From the NCBI GenBank assembly GCA_018716085.1, contig DVKK01000044.1, positions 1 to 64,000 on the forward strand: a stretch of DNA of 64,000 nt, written 5' to 3'. Made by a program: the position numbers and the translations under genes. This DNA comes from Candidatus Ornithoclostridium excrementipullorum. Lineage in GTDB: Bacteria; Bacillota; Clostridia; Christensenellales; UBA3700. Positions 56,163 through 64,000 of the stretch are shown here, one piece after another. Position 1 is the first letter of the stretch; the number at the start of each line of letters is the position of its first letter. Under the pieces are notes generated by a model. That model was not told the DNA's origin. It saw nothing but the letters and a program-made list of their open reading frames with translations, and searched no databases.

Positions 56163-56825
56163 TCAGTCGTACTTGCGTTTCAGCGAAGAAGGTCCCTGTA
56201 TCATTACGCCTTCGGGAGTGAACAGGAACATATTGTCGTTTATCCTCTGCTGGGAACCGCCCAACGCGTATATCGCGCCGCTCAGAAAGTCGAGTATACG
56301 CTGAGAAGATTTGTCCGATATTTTCTGAAGATCGACGATTATCGCCTGCCTGCCGCGCAGCGAATCGATTATCACGCGCACGTCGTCGTAAGTCCTCGGA
56401 TACGTGATTATGACGTTGCGGATATTGCCCGGGTCGATGTCCTGCTTGCCTTTGAAAGAGAACAGTCCCTTTTTCTTCTTCGGCTCTCTGTCCTCGTAAT
56501 GCGGAGCCTGCTGAGGCACGTTGTAATCGTAATCGAAGTCGCGCGCTCCGTACTGCGGCGCGGGCGGCTGCTGAGCATAACCTCTCTGCCGATCCGCGTC
56601 GCCGCCGTAACCGTTGTCCTGAGGAGCGTATCCCGCGTCGCGGTAACGCTGTTGCTCGCGACCCGAGTATCCCTGCCTCGGGTCCCGGTGATCGTCGCGC
56701 CCGTAAGAAGACGGCGCTCTGTACCCCTGTTGCGGATATCTGCGCGGCTCGGGATCGCGCCTGTCGTTGTTGGTATAATAGTCGCGTTCCTCGTCGTTGT
56801 AACGCCTTCTGTCTCTCTCGTCCAT
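56163..56825 (-). CDS. sepF: Cell division protein SepF
   Basis: Ties FtsZ filaments to the membrane at the septum. The 220-residue protein has a long disordered N-terminal region rich in Arg, Tyr, Gln and Asp (1-115) and the SepF core (RNVIITYPRTYDDVRVIIDS, DLQKISDKSSQRILDFLSG). Most SepF proteins are near 150 residues, so the linker is long. AGGAGG precedes the ATG. Between yggS and lspA, as in the Bacillus ylmE-ylmF region. Confidence 0.93.
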   Translation of the reverse strand: MDERDRRRYNDEERDYYTNNDRRDPEPRRYPQQGYRAPSSYGRDDHRDPRQGYSGREQQRYRDAGYAPQDNGYGGDADRQRGYAQQPPAPQYGARDFDYDYNVPQQAPHYEDREPKKKKGLFSFKGKQDIDPGNIRNVIITYPRTYDDVRVIIDSLRGRQAIIVDLQKISDKSSQRILDFLSGAIYALGGSQQRINDNMFLFTPEGVMIQGPSSLKRKYD

Positions 56826-56833
56826 CTTTCCTC

Positions 56834-57529
56834 CTAATTTCTCGCTCCGAACAGCACTCTGCCCGGTCTTATCATATTGGAGCCACCGTATTCGATCGCC
56901 GCCGCGTAATCGTTCGTCATTCCGCACGACGCGTACTTCGCCGAAACGTTGCCGCCTTCCATCGACTTCAGGAGATCGAACAGTTTTGCGAAACGTCGGA
57001 AATAACCTATAAGCGGCTGTATTTCGACGTTCGGCATCACCGACATTATCCCGTCTACGCTTATCGATCGATATCCCCGCAGAGAATCGACGAAACTTTC
57101 AAGTCCGTCGGGATCGATACCTCCCTTCGACAGCTCGCTCCCCATATTGATCTCGATAAGGCAATGCGCGGTCAGCGAATGCTTTTCCGCCTGTTTTTCT
57201 ATCTCGTCGGCAAGCGATATCCTGTCAAGCGAATGTATCAGTACGACCTTATCGATTATGTACTTGACTTTGTTGCTCTGCAACTGCCCGATGATGTGCC
57301 AGTTCAACGCGGACTCGGGCGTGTACTTGGTCAGCAGTTCCTGAACTCTGTTTTCTCCCACGTCCGAGAGAAGATCTTCCTCTTCGATAAAATCGATCAG
57401 TTCCTTGGGCTGCGTCTTAGTCGCCGCTACGATGCGGATCGCGTCCTCCCTGCCGCATCTCTTCGCTATGTTCTCCACCTCCGAGCGGAGCGTTAAGATA
57501 TTGTCCCTGATCTGTTCACGATCCAACAT
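56834..57529 (-). CDS. YggS-family PLP homeostasis protein
   Basis: Binds pyridoxal phosphate and helps keep PLP levels steady; no catalysis is established. The 231-residue TIM-barrel protein carries the PLP lysine in VAATKTQP, GENRVQEL, WHIIGQLQSNK and the phosphate-binding end SNMIRPGRVLFGARN. First gene of the yggS-sepF-lspA-rluD operon, the counterpart of Bacillus ylmE. Confidence 0.94.
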   Translation of the reverse strand: MLDREQIRDNILTLRSEVENIAKRCGREDAIRIVAATKTQPKELIDFIEEEDLLSDVGENRVQELLTKYTPESALNWHIIGQLQSNKVKYIIDKVVLIHSLDRISLADEIEKQAEKHSLTAHCLIEINMGSELSKGGIDPDGLESFVDSLRGYRSISVDGIMSVMPNVEIQPLIGYFRRFAKLFDLLKSMEGGNVSAKYASCGMTNDYAAAIEYGGSNMIRPGRVLFGARN

Positions 57530-57557
57530 TTTTCGCCTGAGTAAAGTTATTTTCTAT

Positions 57558-57586
57558 ATTCTAACATATCGAAGCGGCAAAGTAAA
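57558..57586 (-). promoter_or_regulatory. Promoter of yggS-sepF-lspA-rluD
   Basis: On the minus strand: TTTACT (57586-57581), 17-bp spacer, TAGAAT (57563-57558). The ribosome binding site is weak. Confidence 0.5.
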
Positions 57587-57621
57587 CATATGGCGCGATG
57601 TTTTTGAGCGCGAAAACGCAA

Positions 57622-57655
57622 AAACACGCCCGATCGTTATAAATCGGGCGTGTTT
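57622..57655 (-). terminator. Terminator after the SSB-like gene
   Basis: A perfect 13-bp stem, AAACACGCCCGAT with ATCGGGCGTGTTT, around eight bases. Working direction is uncertain; it lies 20 bases after the SSB-like stop. Confidence 0.75.
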
Positions 57656-57675
57656 GCTATGAAAATGCGCTTAAT

Positions 57676-58353
57676 TTATAATAATTTAGCCGTATTTTGG
57701 CTTTCGTCTTCATGCCTGCCGTTCTCGTCGGACGCGCCTTCGACCTTGAATCTGTTCACGCTGAACTCGTAAGCGACCCTTTCCTCCACGCTCCCGTCCT
57801 CGGCGGCTTTGTTGTAGACGCGGCTCTGTATCCTGCCCCACATGGACACCTTGGTCCCTACGGGCAGATCCTTTACGTAACGGGCGCTCCTTCCCCACAG
57901 GATACACGGGATATAGTCGGACTTGTTGTACGCCCTGTTGACCGCAAGCAGTACGTCGCATATCTCGCGGTTGAACGGCGTCACCCTGTACACGGGCTTT
58001 TTGCAGATGTAGCCGCTGACTTCGAGAAGGTTCGGATTGATCGATTCGTCCGCGGGATAGATGACGTCTCTCGCAAACGCGGTAAGCACGAGTCTGGATC
58101 TGCCCCCTTCCACTTTATTGTGGCTTCTGAACTGTCCTTCCACGGTGATCGTATCCCCTTCTCCGAAATCGTACCCCGCTATCAGCCTGTCGGACACCGT
58201 AAGCGGGATGACGTCGGATTGACCCGACAGCCTCTTCACCTCGAGCCGCGTTTCGTAAAATCCCTCTCCGAGGACCTCGTGCGTAAACACGAGCGGCGCC
58301 GCGATCTTTCCGGTAAGCGACAGCTTGTTGTTGTTCATCATATCGTAATTCAT
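57676..58353 (-). CDS. Single-stranded DNA-binding-like protein with two OB folds
   Basis: A 225-residue protein. Residues 8-95 and 105-205 look like two SSB/PriB-type OB domains (KLSLTGKIAAPLVFTHEVLGE; then LLEVSGYICKKPVYR, IPCILWGRSARYVKDLPVGT). Housekeeping SSB has one OB fold and an acidic DIPF tail, which is missing here, so this is an accessory type seen in Clostridia. GGAGG precedes the ATG. Ten bases after the deacetylase gene; the link between them is unclear. Confidence 0.75.
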   Translation of the reverse strand: MNYDMMNNNKLSLTGKIAAPLVFTHEVLGEGFYETRLEVKRLSGQSDVIPLTVSDRLIAGYDFGEGDTITVEGQFRSHNKVEGGRSRLVLTAFARDVIYPADESINPNLLEVSGYICKKPVYRVTPFNREICDVLLAVNRAYNKSDYIPCILWGRSARYVKDLPVGTKVSMWGRIQSRVYNKAAEDGSVEERVAYEFSVNRFKVEGASDENGRHEDESQNTAKLL

Positions 58354-58363
58354 AATGCCTCCG

Positions 58364-59125
58364 TTATTGTTTATGTTGTACCCCGTTGTTGTCGACGGTA
58401 TAGTTTTCTCCGTATATCAACTCGCTCAGCGTAACGGGCTCGTATCCGTCGTTGATCAGTTTTGCCAATACGATGGGCAGAGCCGTAAGTATGTTGTCGC
58501 TGTTGTTGTGAAAGAGTACGATCGATCCGTTTTTCACTCTTTTCGTCACTCTATCGTATATCTCCCTGTCGGACAGCCCCTTCCAATCCAGCGAATCCAC
58601 GTCCCACTGCACCGTTGTCAGCCCCAATTCGCGGGCTCCTTCTATCAGCTCGTTGTCGTAATCTCCGAACGGCGCGCGGAAGTATCTCGGACTCGATCCG
58701 GTAAGCTCTTCTATTTTGCCGTTGACCGACGAAAGCTCCTCGGCTATCTTTTCGCGGGACAGCGTAGACATCTGAAGATGGTTTTCGCTGTGATTTCCTA
58801 TTTCGCAGCCGCTCTCCGCTATCGCCTTTACCTCGTCGGGATATTTGTCGATCCAAAAGCCCACGAGAAAGAACGTGCCTTTGACGCCGTAATCGTCCAG
58901 TATCTCCAATATCCCTTCCGTCTTGTCCGCACCCCACGCCGCGTCGAACGTGAGCGCGATCTTTTTATCGTCCCGATCGACCGAATATATCGGGACTTCA
59001 CGTGTGCTCGATCCCGCGAACACCGTTGCGAAATCGTCGCTGAACGTGCACCCGAAAGCGGCGGCTGCCGCTATTATCAGCGCCGCGGCGCAGATCACGG
59101 TTTTTTTGCCAATGCAATATATCAT
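58364..59125 (-). CDS. PdaB-like polysaccharide deacetylase
   Basis: A 253-residue NodB-fold deacetylase with an N-terminal export signal ending AAAAFGC (possible lipoprotein). Motifs in order: LTFDAAWGADKT, NHSENHLQM, RAPFGDYDNEL, DVDSLDWKG and IVLFHNNSDN. TFDAAWG in place of TFDDG is typical of PdaB, needed for spore survival in Bacillus, so a sporulation role in cortex or germ-cell wall is likely. GAGGTG precedes the ATG. Confidence 0.87.
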   Translation of the reverse strand: MIYCIGKKTVICAAALIIAAAAAFGCTFSDDFATVFAGSSTREVPIYSVDRDDKKIALTFDAAWGADKTEGILEILDDYGVKGTFFLVGFWIDKYPDEVKAIAESGCEIGNHSENHLQMSTLSREKIAEELSSVNGKIEELTGSSPRYFRAPFGDYDNELIEGARELGLTTVQWDVDSLDWKGLSDREIYDRVTKRVKNGSIVLFHNNSDNILTALPIVLAKLINDGYEPVTLSELIYGENYTVDNNGVQHKQ

Positions 59126-59329
59126 CGGTCACCTCGCCTATTATATCCGTTTCGAAAAGGCGGATATTGTCGATATTTCGGGTTTTTCGACGTATATCGG
59201 CGTATCCGAGCTCTTCTCTCACAGCTATGATACGAAGCGGCGCGCCGCAATATTCCGCAACGGCGCACGGTATAGCGAGTTCGCGGCATTTTCCGATCGG
59301 ATACGAGGTTTTTTTCGTGTCTTTTTGTA

Positions 59330-59358
59330 TTGACATTGCCGAAAAAATGTAATAAACT
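59330..59358 (+). promoter_or_regulatory. SRP RNA promoter
   Basis: A consensus TTGACA (59330-59335), 17-bp spacer, TAAACT (59353-59358). The predicted start, 59365, matches the 5' end of the RNA. Confidence 0.8.
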
Positions 59359-59364
59359 ATTATA

Positions 59365-59631
59365 GCCGTGCTAAGTGGGGAGTCAGCGGTGCCCTGTACC
59401 TGCAATCCGCTACAGCAGGACTGAATACCGACCCCGGCTTGGAGTATGGGAGGTCTGCCTCGGGTAAGTACCGTAGATACTAAGGTCTTGTGCAAATCTG
59501 CACTGTGAACCATGTCAGGGCTTGACCGCAGCAGCATTAAGCAGACCGCAGGTTGTGCCACGAGGTAGCTTTAGAGGAGGCAACTGTCCGTGTTACGCTC
59601 CGGTACGCCATGTCAAAGTCGGTTGCACGGC
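59365..59631 (+). ncRNA. ffs: Signal recognition particle RNA, large (Alu-containing) type
   Basis: RNA core of the SRP that brings membrane proteins to the translocon. The 5' part has the Alu-domain sequence GCCGTGCTAAGTGGGGAG and GGTGCCCTGTACCTGCAATC, as in Bacillus scRNA. The S domain has ATGTCAGG and GCAGCAGCATTAAG. The ends GCCGTGC and GCACGGC pair and set the borders at about 267 nt. The tip of helix 8 reads GGGCTTGACC instead of the usual GGAA-capped form. Confidence 0.93.
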
Positions 59632-59646
59632 CTTGCAAAGACGCAT

Positions 59647-59671
59647 ACGGTACGGAAACGTGCCGTTTTTT
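59647..59671 (+). terminator. SRP RNA terminator
   Basis: ACGGTACG, GAAA, CGTGCCGT with a run of six T bases (one G-T wobble in the stem). Confidence 0.88.
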
Positions 59672-59771
59672 CTTGAAGTTTCCTTTGATTTCCATTCTCT
59701 CTCCTTTTGTGTCCTAAGGCTGAATTTCGGTTTTTTATTATATTTTTCGACATTGCGTCATATTTTTCAGT

Positions 59772-60653
59772 ATGGATTACTCCAAATATTACCTCAAAAA
59801 CTATCGCCCCGACGATGAAGGCGAAGCCGGCGGAGAGCCGGCGTACTCGGGGCCTCTCCTTGACCGCCCCCACACTCCCGAGATCGTCTATATCAATCCC
59901 GACGGAGAAGAGTTCGTGCCCGATCCGCCGAGAGAGGTCCGCCCCGCGCCCCGCAAAAGCGCCGACAAGAAACCTTTCGGCGTGCGGCTGATAATCAACG
60001 TTCTTATCGCGCTCGTAGTCATCTTGTCGATCTTCGTGTCCGTGGATTTCATAACCGACGGACAGCTTATAGAAGCGGTCACCGAACTGTTCTCGCAGAC
60101 GCGCACGTATTATGCGGTACTTGATCTGCCCAGCGACACCGTCCAGGGGACCGTAGTAAACGCCGAGACGGTCCGCCTCGGAGGCAAAGCCGGTTATCCC
60201 ATCAAGTACGACGGCAGCTACTACTGCGTACTCGACATCTACGGAGACCGCAAAAGCGCCGATAACGCGGGAGCTTCCGCAAATTCCGTTATATACGAAT
60301 TCTCCTGCTCCGCACCCGATCTGCCCTCGGAATACGACGCATATCTCGACAAACCGTACGAAGTGTGCGACAATCTCGACGATATTGCCGCAAGGCTCGC
60401 TACCGGCGAGACGTCTCCTTCTCAGGCTCTGCTGTCCGTTGAAGAGCTGTACGAACAGACTCTTATCGAATCGGACGAACTCAAGGCGCTGTCAAACGAG
60501 CGGGCGACCAAGCAGATATTGGAATTCGTCTCCGACTATTCCGTCGCAGTCGCGGCGCTGGCGTCTCTCTGCGATGAAAGCGTATACCGCACGAATTACG
60601 CAAGCGACGTCCGATACGCTCGCTGTCAGATATTGTTCGCTTTCGCGCTGTGA
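59772..60653 (+). CDS. Single-span membrane protein, unknown function
   Basis: Not recognised. It has 293 residues. The first 70 are cytoplasmic, acidic and Pro-rich, followed by one helix (LIINVLIALVVILSIFVSV) and an outside domain. TYYAVLDLPSDT and GSYYCVLDIYGDRKSADNA recall SPOR-like repeats that bind denuded peptidoglycan, but the match is loose. No ribosome binding site precedes the ATG; CATATTTT eight bases upstream with TTATATT 14 bases before it weakly resembles SigE boxes. A sporulation or division role is only a guess. Confidence 0.75.
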   Translation: MDYSKYYLKNYRPDDEGEAGGEPAYSGPLLDRPHTPEIVYINPDGEEFVPDPPREVRPAPRKSADKKPFGVRLIINVLIALVVILSIFVSVDFITDGQLIEAVTELFSQTRTYYAVLDLPSDTVQGTVVNAETVRLGGKAGYPIKYDGSYYCVLDIYGDRKSADNAGASANSVIYEFSCSAPDLPSEYDAYLDKPYEVCDNLDDIAARLATGETSPSQALLSVEELYEQTLIESDELKALSNERATKQILEFVSDYSVAVAALASLCDESVYRTNYASDVRYARCQILFAFAL

Positions 60654-60859
60654 CAGAGAGCCGTTTCTTAGCCTTGGCCGCAAGCAAAAAGCCGCGTTTC
60701 CGAACGCGCGAAGTGTTGCGGAAAAGTGATTTATTCTGTTATTTTTTGTTCGACAATGCTTGTTGCAATGATTAAATTATAGCATTGACACCTATAAATG
60801 TCTACAAAGTTCTGATTTTTCGAAAAAATTATTTGAATATCGAAAAAACACGTAAAGAA

Positions 60860-60886
60860 GCGCCGCCGCTCGAACCGCGGCGACGC
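60860..60886 (-). terminator. Possible terminator of the D,D-carboxypeptidase gene
   Basis: GCGCCGCCGC pairs with GCGGCGACGC around a short loop with one mismatch; the minus strand continues TTCTTTA, a weak T-run. Confidence 0.45.
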
Positions 60887-60913
60887 CTGTCGTTATACGA
60901 AACTTCTACCGCT

Positions 60914-62050
60914 TTACCACCTGTCGGCAATATCTCGGATAAAGTCCAGCCACGAAGCCTTTTCGATATCTATCGGGCTCACCAAATCGAACTCGGCTCT
61001 GCGATCGCCGCAGGTCACTATCGCTTTGGCTATCACGTCGCCTTTGGCTACGGGCGCTTTGACGTCGTAAGGCACGTATTCGACGGTCAGTTCCTCGCCT
61101 CTCATCAACGACATACCTACTTTTTCCGCAGCGACGGGGACAACCGTCTTTGTCTTTCCGCTCTTGACTTTTATCTCGATATCCGCGCTCTGCCCCTGAT
61201 CCAGCACGCTTTCGTAACGGCAATTCGCGAACGCATAGTTCAAAAGTCTGCTGCATTCGGCAAAACGCGTTTTGCTGTCCGCCGCGCCTATGATCGTTGC
61301 GACCGCGCTTACGCCGTTGCGCTCGGCGCACGCGGAAAGACAGAACCCGGCATTATCCGTATAACCGGTCTTACCGCCTTTGCACCCCTGATACTGTCTT
61401 ATCAATTTATTGGTATTTGTAAGATTGGTCACCCTGCCGGACGGATGCACGTAATCTTCCGTCCAGATCGAGGAGTATTCGAAATAAAGATCGTGTTTCA
61501 TCAACTCCCTGGTCATGGTATTGACGTCTCTGGCGGTAGAATACTGCTCGGATTGAGAAGGAAGCCCCGTGCAGTTGGCAAATTTAGTTCCGCTCATACC
61601 CAGCTGCGACGCCTTTTCGTTCATCATAGCGACAAAAGTGTCCGCGCTGCCCGCGACGCGCTCCGCCAAAGCGTACGACGCGTCGTTTGCGGAAGCGACG
61701 ATCACGCCCTTCAACAGATCGCCGACAGGATATTCGCTTCCCGCGTCGAGAAACATCTGACTGCCGCCCATGCCCGAAGCCTCTTCGGACACCGTTATCT
61801 TTTCGTCCACCGAAAGATCTCCTCTGTCGATACTCTCAAAGACCAGCGTCGCCGTCATGATCTTTACCATACTCGCGATTTCATGCTTTGCGTCGGCATT
61901 GTACGAATATATCTCTCTGCCGTATTCGTCGGCGAGATATGCCGAATGCGACGTAACGCTGACGCCGCTCTCTTCGGCGCAGGCGACCTGAAAAGTACAT
62001 ACTACGGCTATAGCCGCAAGCGCCAACGCCACTATCAATTTTTTCTTCAT
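60914..62050 (-). CDS. D-alanyl-D-alanine carboxypeptidase (DacF/DacB-like)
   Basis: Trims the terminal D-Ala from peptidoglycan peptides outside the membrane. The 378-residue protein has a signal peptide (KKKLIVALALAAIAVVCTF), then S-x-x-K in EIASMVKIMTATL, SAN in VIVASANDASYA, KTG in CKGGKTGYTDNAG, and the C-terminal PBP5-type beta domain. The start at 62050 follows GTGAGGTG. Spore-formers use DacB/DacF to set cortex cross-linking; which paralogue this is cannot be told from sequence alone. Confidence 0.92.
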   Translation of the reverse strand: MKKKLIVALALAAIAVVCTFQVACAEESGVSVTSHSAYLADEYGREIYSYNADAKHEIASMVKIMTATLVFESIDRGDLSVDEKITVSEEASGMGGSQMFLDAGSEYPVGDLLKGVIVASANDASYALAERVAGSADTFVAMMNEKASQLGMSGTKFANCTGLPSQSEQYSTARDVNTMTRELMKHDLYFEYSSIWTEDYVHPSGRVTNLTNTNKLIRQYQGCKGGKTGYTDNAGFCLSACAERNGVSAVATIIGAADSKTRFAECSRLLNYAFANCRYESVLDQGQSADIEIKVKSGKTKTVVPVAAEKVGMSLMRGEELTVEYVPYDVKAPVAKGDVIAKAIVTCGDRRAEFDLVSPIDIEKASWLDFIRDIADRW

Positions 62051-62413
62051 ATGACACCTCACGCGTTTAGTATTGTTCTTAGAGTGTTTTTTTTGCATAC
62101 GATCAAATTTAGAATATAATAGGCTTAAAACTCGATTATTATTATGAAAATCATAGCAATTTATAACAATTTATCGCCAACAGTGATCATGATCCTTGTG
62201 AAAAACTTTGATCTGCACTCTTAACCCCACACCGATAACTTCCCATTCGGTATGCGGAGCAATGCCTGCTTATCGTATTTTCGTCAGACAAACGCTTCTC
62301 AGACGACCGGATCGTACATATTACCATACAGTCACGAAACTCACATCGATCGGAGCTTACGCGTAATATTCGGATAATTATGGATATATATTATACAGAC
62401 AGAGAGGCGCAAT
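62051..62413. other. Divergent intergenic region between the carboxypeptidase gene and murG
   Basis: AT-rich, with TATATTATAC near 62386 as a possible murG -10 region. No clear -35 box, RNA gene or repeat was seen. Confidence 0.4.
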
Positions 62414-63451
62414 ATGAACATAGTACTGACCGGAGGAGGAAGCGCGGGACACGTTATGCCCAACCTCGCCCTGCTCCCCCATCTTACAGACAAATTCGAT
62501 AAAATATTTTACATCGGCTCCGAAAACGGTTGCGAAAAAAGACTTGCCGAATCCAAGGGAATAACATTCCGATCGGTCCCGACGGTCAAGCTCGACCGCA
62601 CGAAAAAACTTGCCAACTTAAAAATACCGTTTACCTTGTACTCGGGTATAAGCGAAGCAAAAAAACTGCTGCGCGATCTCCATGCCGATATCGTATTCGC
62701 AAAAGGCGGTTACGTTTCCCTGCCCGCGGCGTTTGCCGCAAGATCGTTGAATATCCCTGTGATATGCCACGAATCGGATTACAGCCTCGGACTTGCCAAC
62801 AGGCTGATATCGGGCTTTGCAGTACGCACGCTGACATCGTTCGAGAGTACAAAAGCGAAAAACGCGGAATTTACAGGCAATCCCGTGCGGCTCGACCTGC
62901 TGACCGCAAACGCGCTAAACGCAAAAAGAGAATGCGCGTTTTTACGCGATAAGAAGACCGTGTTATTTGTCGGAGGATCTGGCGGAGCCGCCGCTGTAAA
63001 CAGCGCGGTCAGGGCTTCGCTTTCGTCGCTCACGCCCGATCTCAACGTGATACACATCGCGGGAGCAGGCAATAAATACGACCCCGAGCTCGGATACAGA
63101 TCGTTTGAATTCGTGGATAACGTCTTTGACTATTACGCATATGCGGACGTTGTCGTTTCCCGCGCGGGAGCAAACTGCGCAAGCGAACTCGCGGCAATGG
63201 GCAAACGAGTGATATTCATACCTCTGCCGAAAGGAGCTTCGAGAGGCGATCAGCTGCAAAATGCGGACTTTTACGCAAAGCGCGGGTGTGCGAGAGTGTT
63301 GGAACAAGACCGCCTGTGCGCTTACGAACTTGTCTGCGCGATCACGGATATGCTGTCGCGCCCCTCTCCCGATCCCGACCCGATACCTCTCGGAGCGGGA
63401 GCAAAGATCGCCGATATACTTTACAGCGCGGCGAACGCCGCAAAGGCGTGA
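62414..63451 (+). CDS. murG: MurG-type GlcNAc transferase
   Basis: Adds GlcNAc to lipid I to make lipid II on the inner membrane face. The 345-residue GT28 protein has the N-terminal GGGSAGHVMPNLAL, KGGYVSLPAAFAARSLNIP and HESDYSLGLANRL, a TGNPVR segment, and the C-terminal VSRAGANCASELAAMGKRVIFIPLP nucleotide-sugar site. GAGAGG precedes the ATG. It lies outside the usual mur/dcw cluster, so a second copy or an orphan placement is possible. Confidence 0.92.
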   Translation: MNIVLTGGGSAGHVMPNLALLPHLTDKFDKIFYIGSENGCEKRLAESKGITFRSVPTVKLDRTKKLANLKIPFTLYSGISEAKKLLRDLHADIVFAKGGYVSLPAAFAARSLNIPVICHESDYSLGLANRLISGFAVRTLTSFESTKAKNAEFTGNPVRLDLLTANALNAKRECAFLRDKKTVLFVGGSGGAAAVNSAVRASLSSLTPDLNVIHIAGAGNKYDPELGYRSFEFVDNVFDYYAYADVVVSRAGANCASELAAMGKRVIFIPLPKGASRGDQLQNADFYAKRGCARVLEQDRLCAYELVCAITDMLSRPSPDPDPIPLGAGAKIADILYSAANAAKA

Positions 63452-63645
63452 CAAGACCTACGGGTATGGTTGCGATAGATCATTGAGCGCGATAACGAGC
63501 CGGATCCCCAAGGATATCTCCATCGACCGAGATTCGACGGCGCGTTTCGCAATATCCTTGAACGCAATACTCCGAATGTTGCCTGCGCATTGTCTGCTTC
63601 GTTGAGTTTGACTATTCCCACACGTCGCGACCTCATTTTCGACAT

Positions 63646-63674
63646 AAAAAACGACCGCCTAAGCGATCGTTTTC
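63646..63674 (-). terminator. Terminator of the small acidic gene
   Basis: AAAACGACCGC pairs with GCGATCGTTTT with one mismatch; the minus strand continues with T bases. Seven bases after the stop. Confidence 0.6.
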
Positions 63675-63680
63675 ACTCAT

Positions 63681-63902
63681 TTAATTGTTTTCAATATCTA
63701 AATATTCGAAAGCCTCTTCTTCTGTACTGATACGCACATCGCCGTCTTTCGCAAGCACGACCAACGGCAATCCGACATATCCGCCGTTTCCGTATACGGG
63801 TATGTAAACTTCATATCCGTTCCAATCTTTTCCTCTTTTGCAACTATCTGCCCCGAGAGCCTCCATCGCTTCGTCAAGAAGTTTTTTCGTATTGTCTGTC
63901 AT
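63681..63902 (-). CDS. Small acidic protein, unknown function
   Basis: Not recognised. Its 73 residues are acidic, with a helix at the start (TKKLLDEAMEALGADSC), a beta-rich middle (GYEVYIPVYGNGGYVGLPLVVL) and a terminal helix (STEEEAFEYLDIENN). It is followed by a terminator and its ATG overlaps the stop of an upstream gene by four bases, so it is the last gene of an operon. Size, charge and coupling are like an immunity or antitoxin partner, but nothing proves it. Confidence 0.65.
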   Translation of the reverse strand: MTDNTKKLLDEAMEALGADSCKRGKDWNGYEVYIPVYGNGGYVGLPLVVLAKDGDVRISTEEEAFEYLDIENN

Positions 63903-64000
63903 TTTAACTTATAATCTCCGATCTTTTCAGCTTCGCGATCTTTCGACTGCGAAGTTTTACCGTTGGACTTGTACAGTCCGAAGTATTCACTCTTCCACGT
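63899..64000 (-). CDS. C-terminal end of a gene cut by the window edge
   Basis: The minus strand is open from the edge for 33 codons, ending KIGDYKLK and TGA, whose bases overlap the ATG of the 73-residue gene. The visible tail (TWKSEYFGLYKSNGKTSQ) is basic and has no known motif. Its ATGA coupling to the next gene supports it being real. Confidence 0.55.
   Translation of the reverse strand, partial: TWKSEYFGLYKSNGKTSQSKDREAEKIGDYKLK

Overview
This window looks like a chromosomal piece of a spore-forming Clostridia bacterium with roughly balanced GC. It carries the forespore regulators spoIIAA-spoIIAB-sigF and sigG, spoVAC-D-E, yunB, a PdaB-like deacetylase and a spore-type D,D-carboxypeptidase, alongside Firmicutes operon orders such as miaB-mutS-mutL-miaA-ynbB and tig-clpP-clpX-lon-engB. 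A Na+-pumping decarboxylase operon and the overall style recall uncultured gut Clostridia (Christensenellales-like); that last placement is an inference. Most of the window is core housekeeping. No CRISPR array, prophage or insertion sequence was seen.

Layout. 1-2200: a tRNA 3' end, a perfect palindrome built from it, a degenerate tandem repeat and a broken DUF11 surface-protein gene. 2200-6200: proC-rnhA, a VTT-domain membrane protein and a PadR-type regulator. 6200-8280: a long AT-rich stretch with no intact gene. 8280-10700: a Xer-type tyrosine recombinase and lexA, with LexA-box-like sites between them. 11078-19080 (minus): miaB-mutS-mutL-miaA-ynbB. 19282-21501: a class A penicillin-binding protein. 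21531-28913 (minus): U32 protein-mutS2-small membrane protein-iscS-thiI. 29016-33382 (minus): yunB, then a T-box-controlled pheS-pheT operon. 33955-37458 (minus): spoIIA operon, then spoVAC-D-E. 37615: a GNAT acetyltransferase. 38898-40294 (minus): nrdR and sigG, the latter behind a near-perfect SigF promoter. 40965-46221 (minus): five-gene biotin-dependent carboxyltransferase/Na+ pump operon. 46468-52565 (minus): tig-clpP-clpX-lon-engB, divergent from rqcH. 54517-57529 (minus): yggS-sepF-lspA-rluD. 57676-59125 (minus): deacetylase and an SSB-like protein. 59365: SRP RNA. 59772-64000: an unknown membrane protein, a D,D-carboxypeptidase, murG, a small acidic protein and the tail of another gene.

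How the parts work together. Three themes dominate: DNA repair and tRNA modification (mutSL, mutS2, lexA, miaA/miaB, iscS/thiI), sporulation control and spore envelope (sigF, sigG, spoVA, yunB, PdaB-like, DacF-like), and protein quality control (tig, clpXP, lon, rqcH, SRP RNA, lspA). Promoters are unusually readable: many have a TTGC-type -35 box at 17 bp spacing, and four genes have a -10 box ending exactly 6 nt before the ATG with no ribosome binding site, which predicts leaderless mRNAs. The most interesting biology is the carboxyltransferase operon, which combines 12S-like and 5S-like subunits with a membrane Na+ pump, and the set of LexA-box-like sites upstream of lexA. No clearly new defence or mobile system could be supported.
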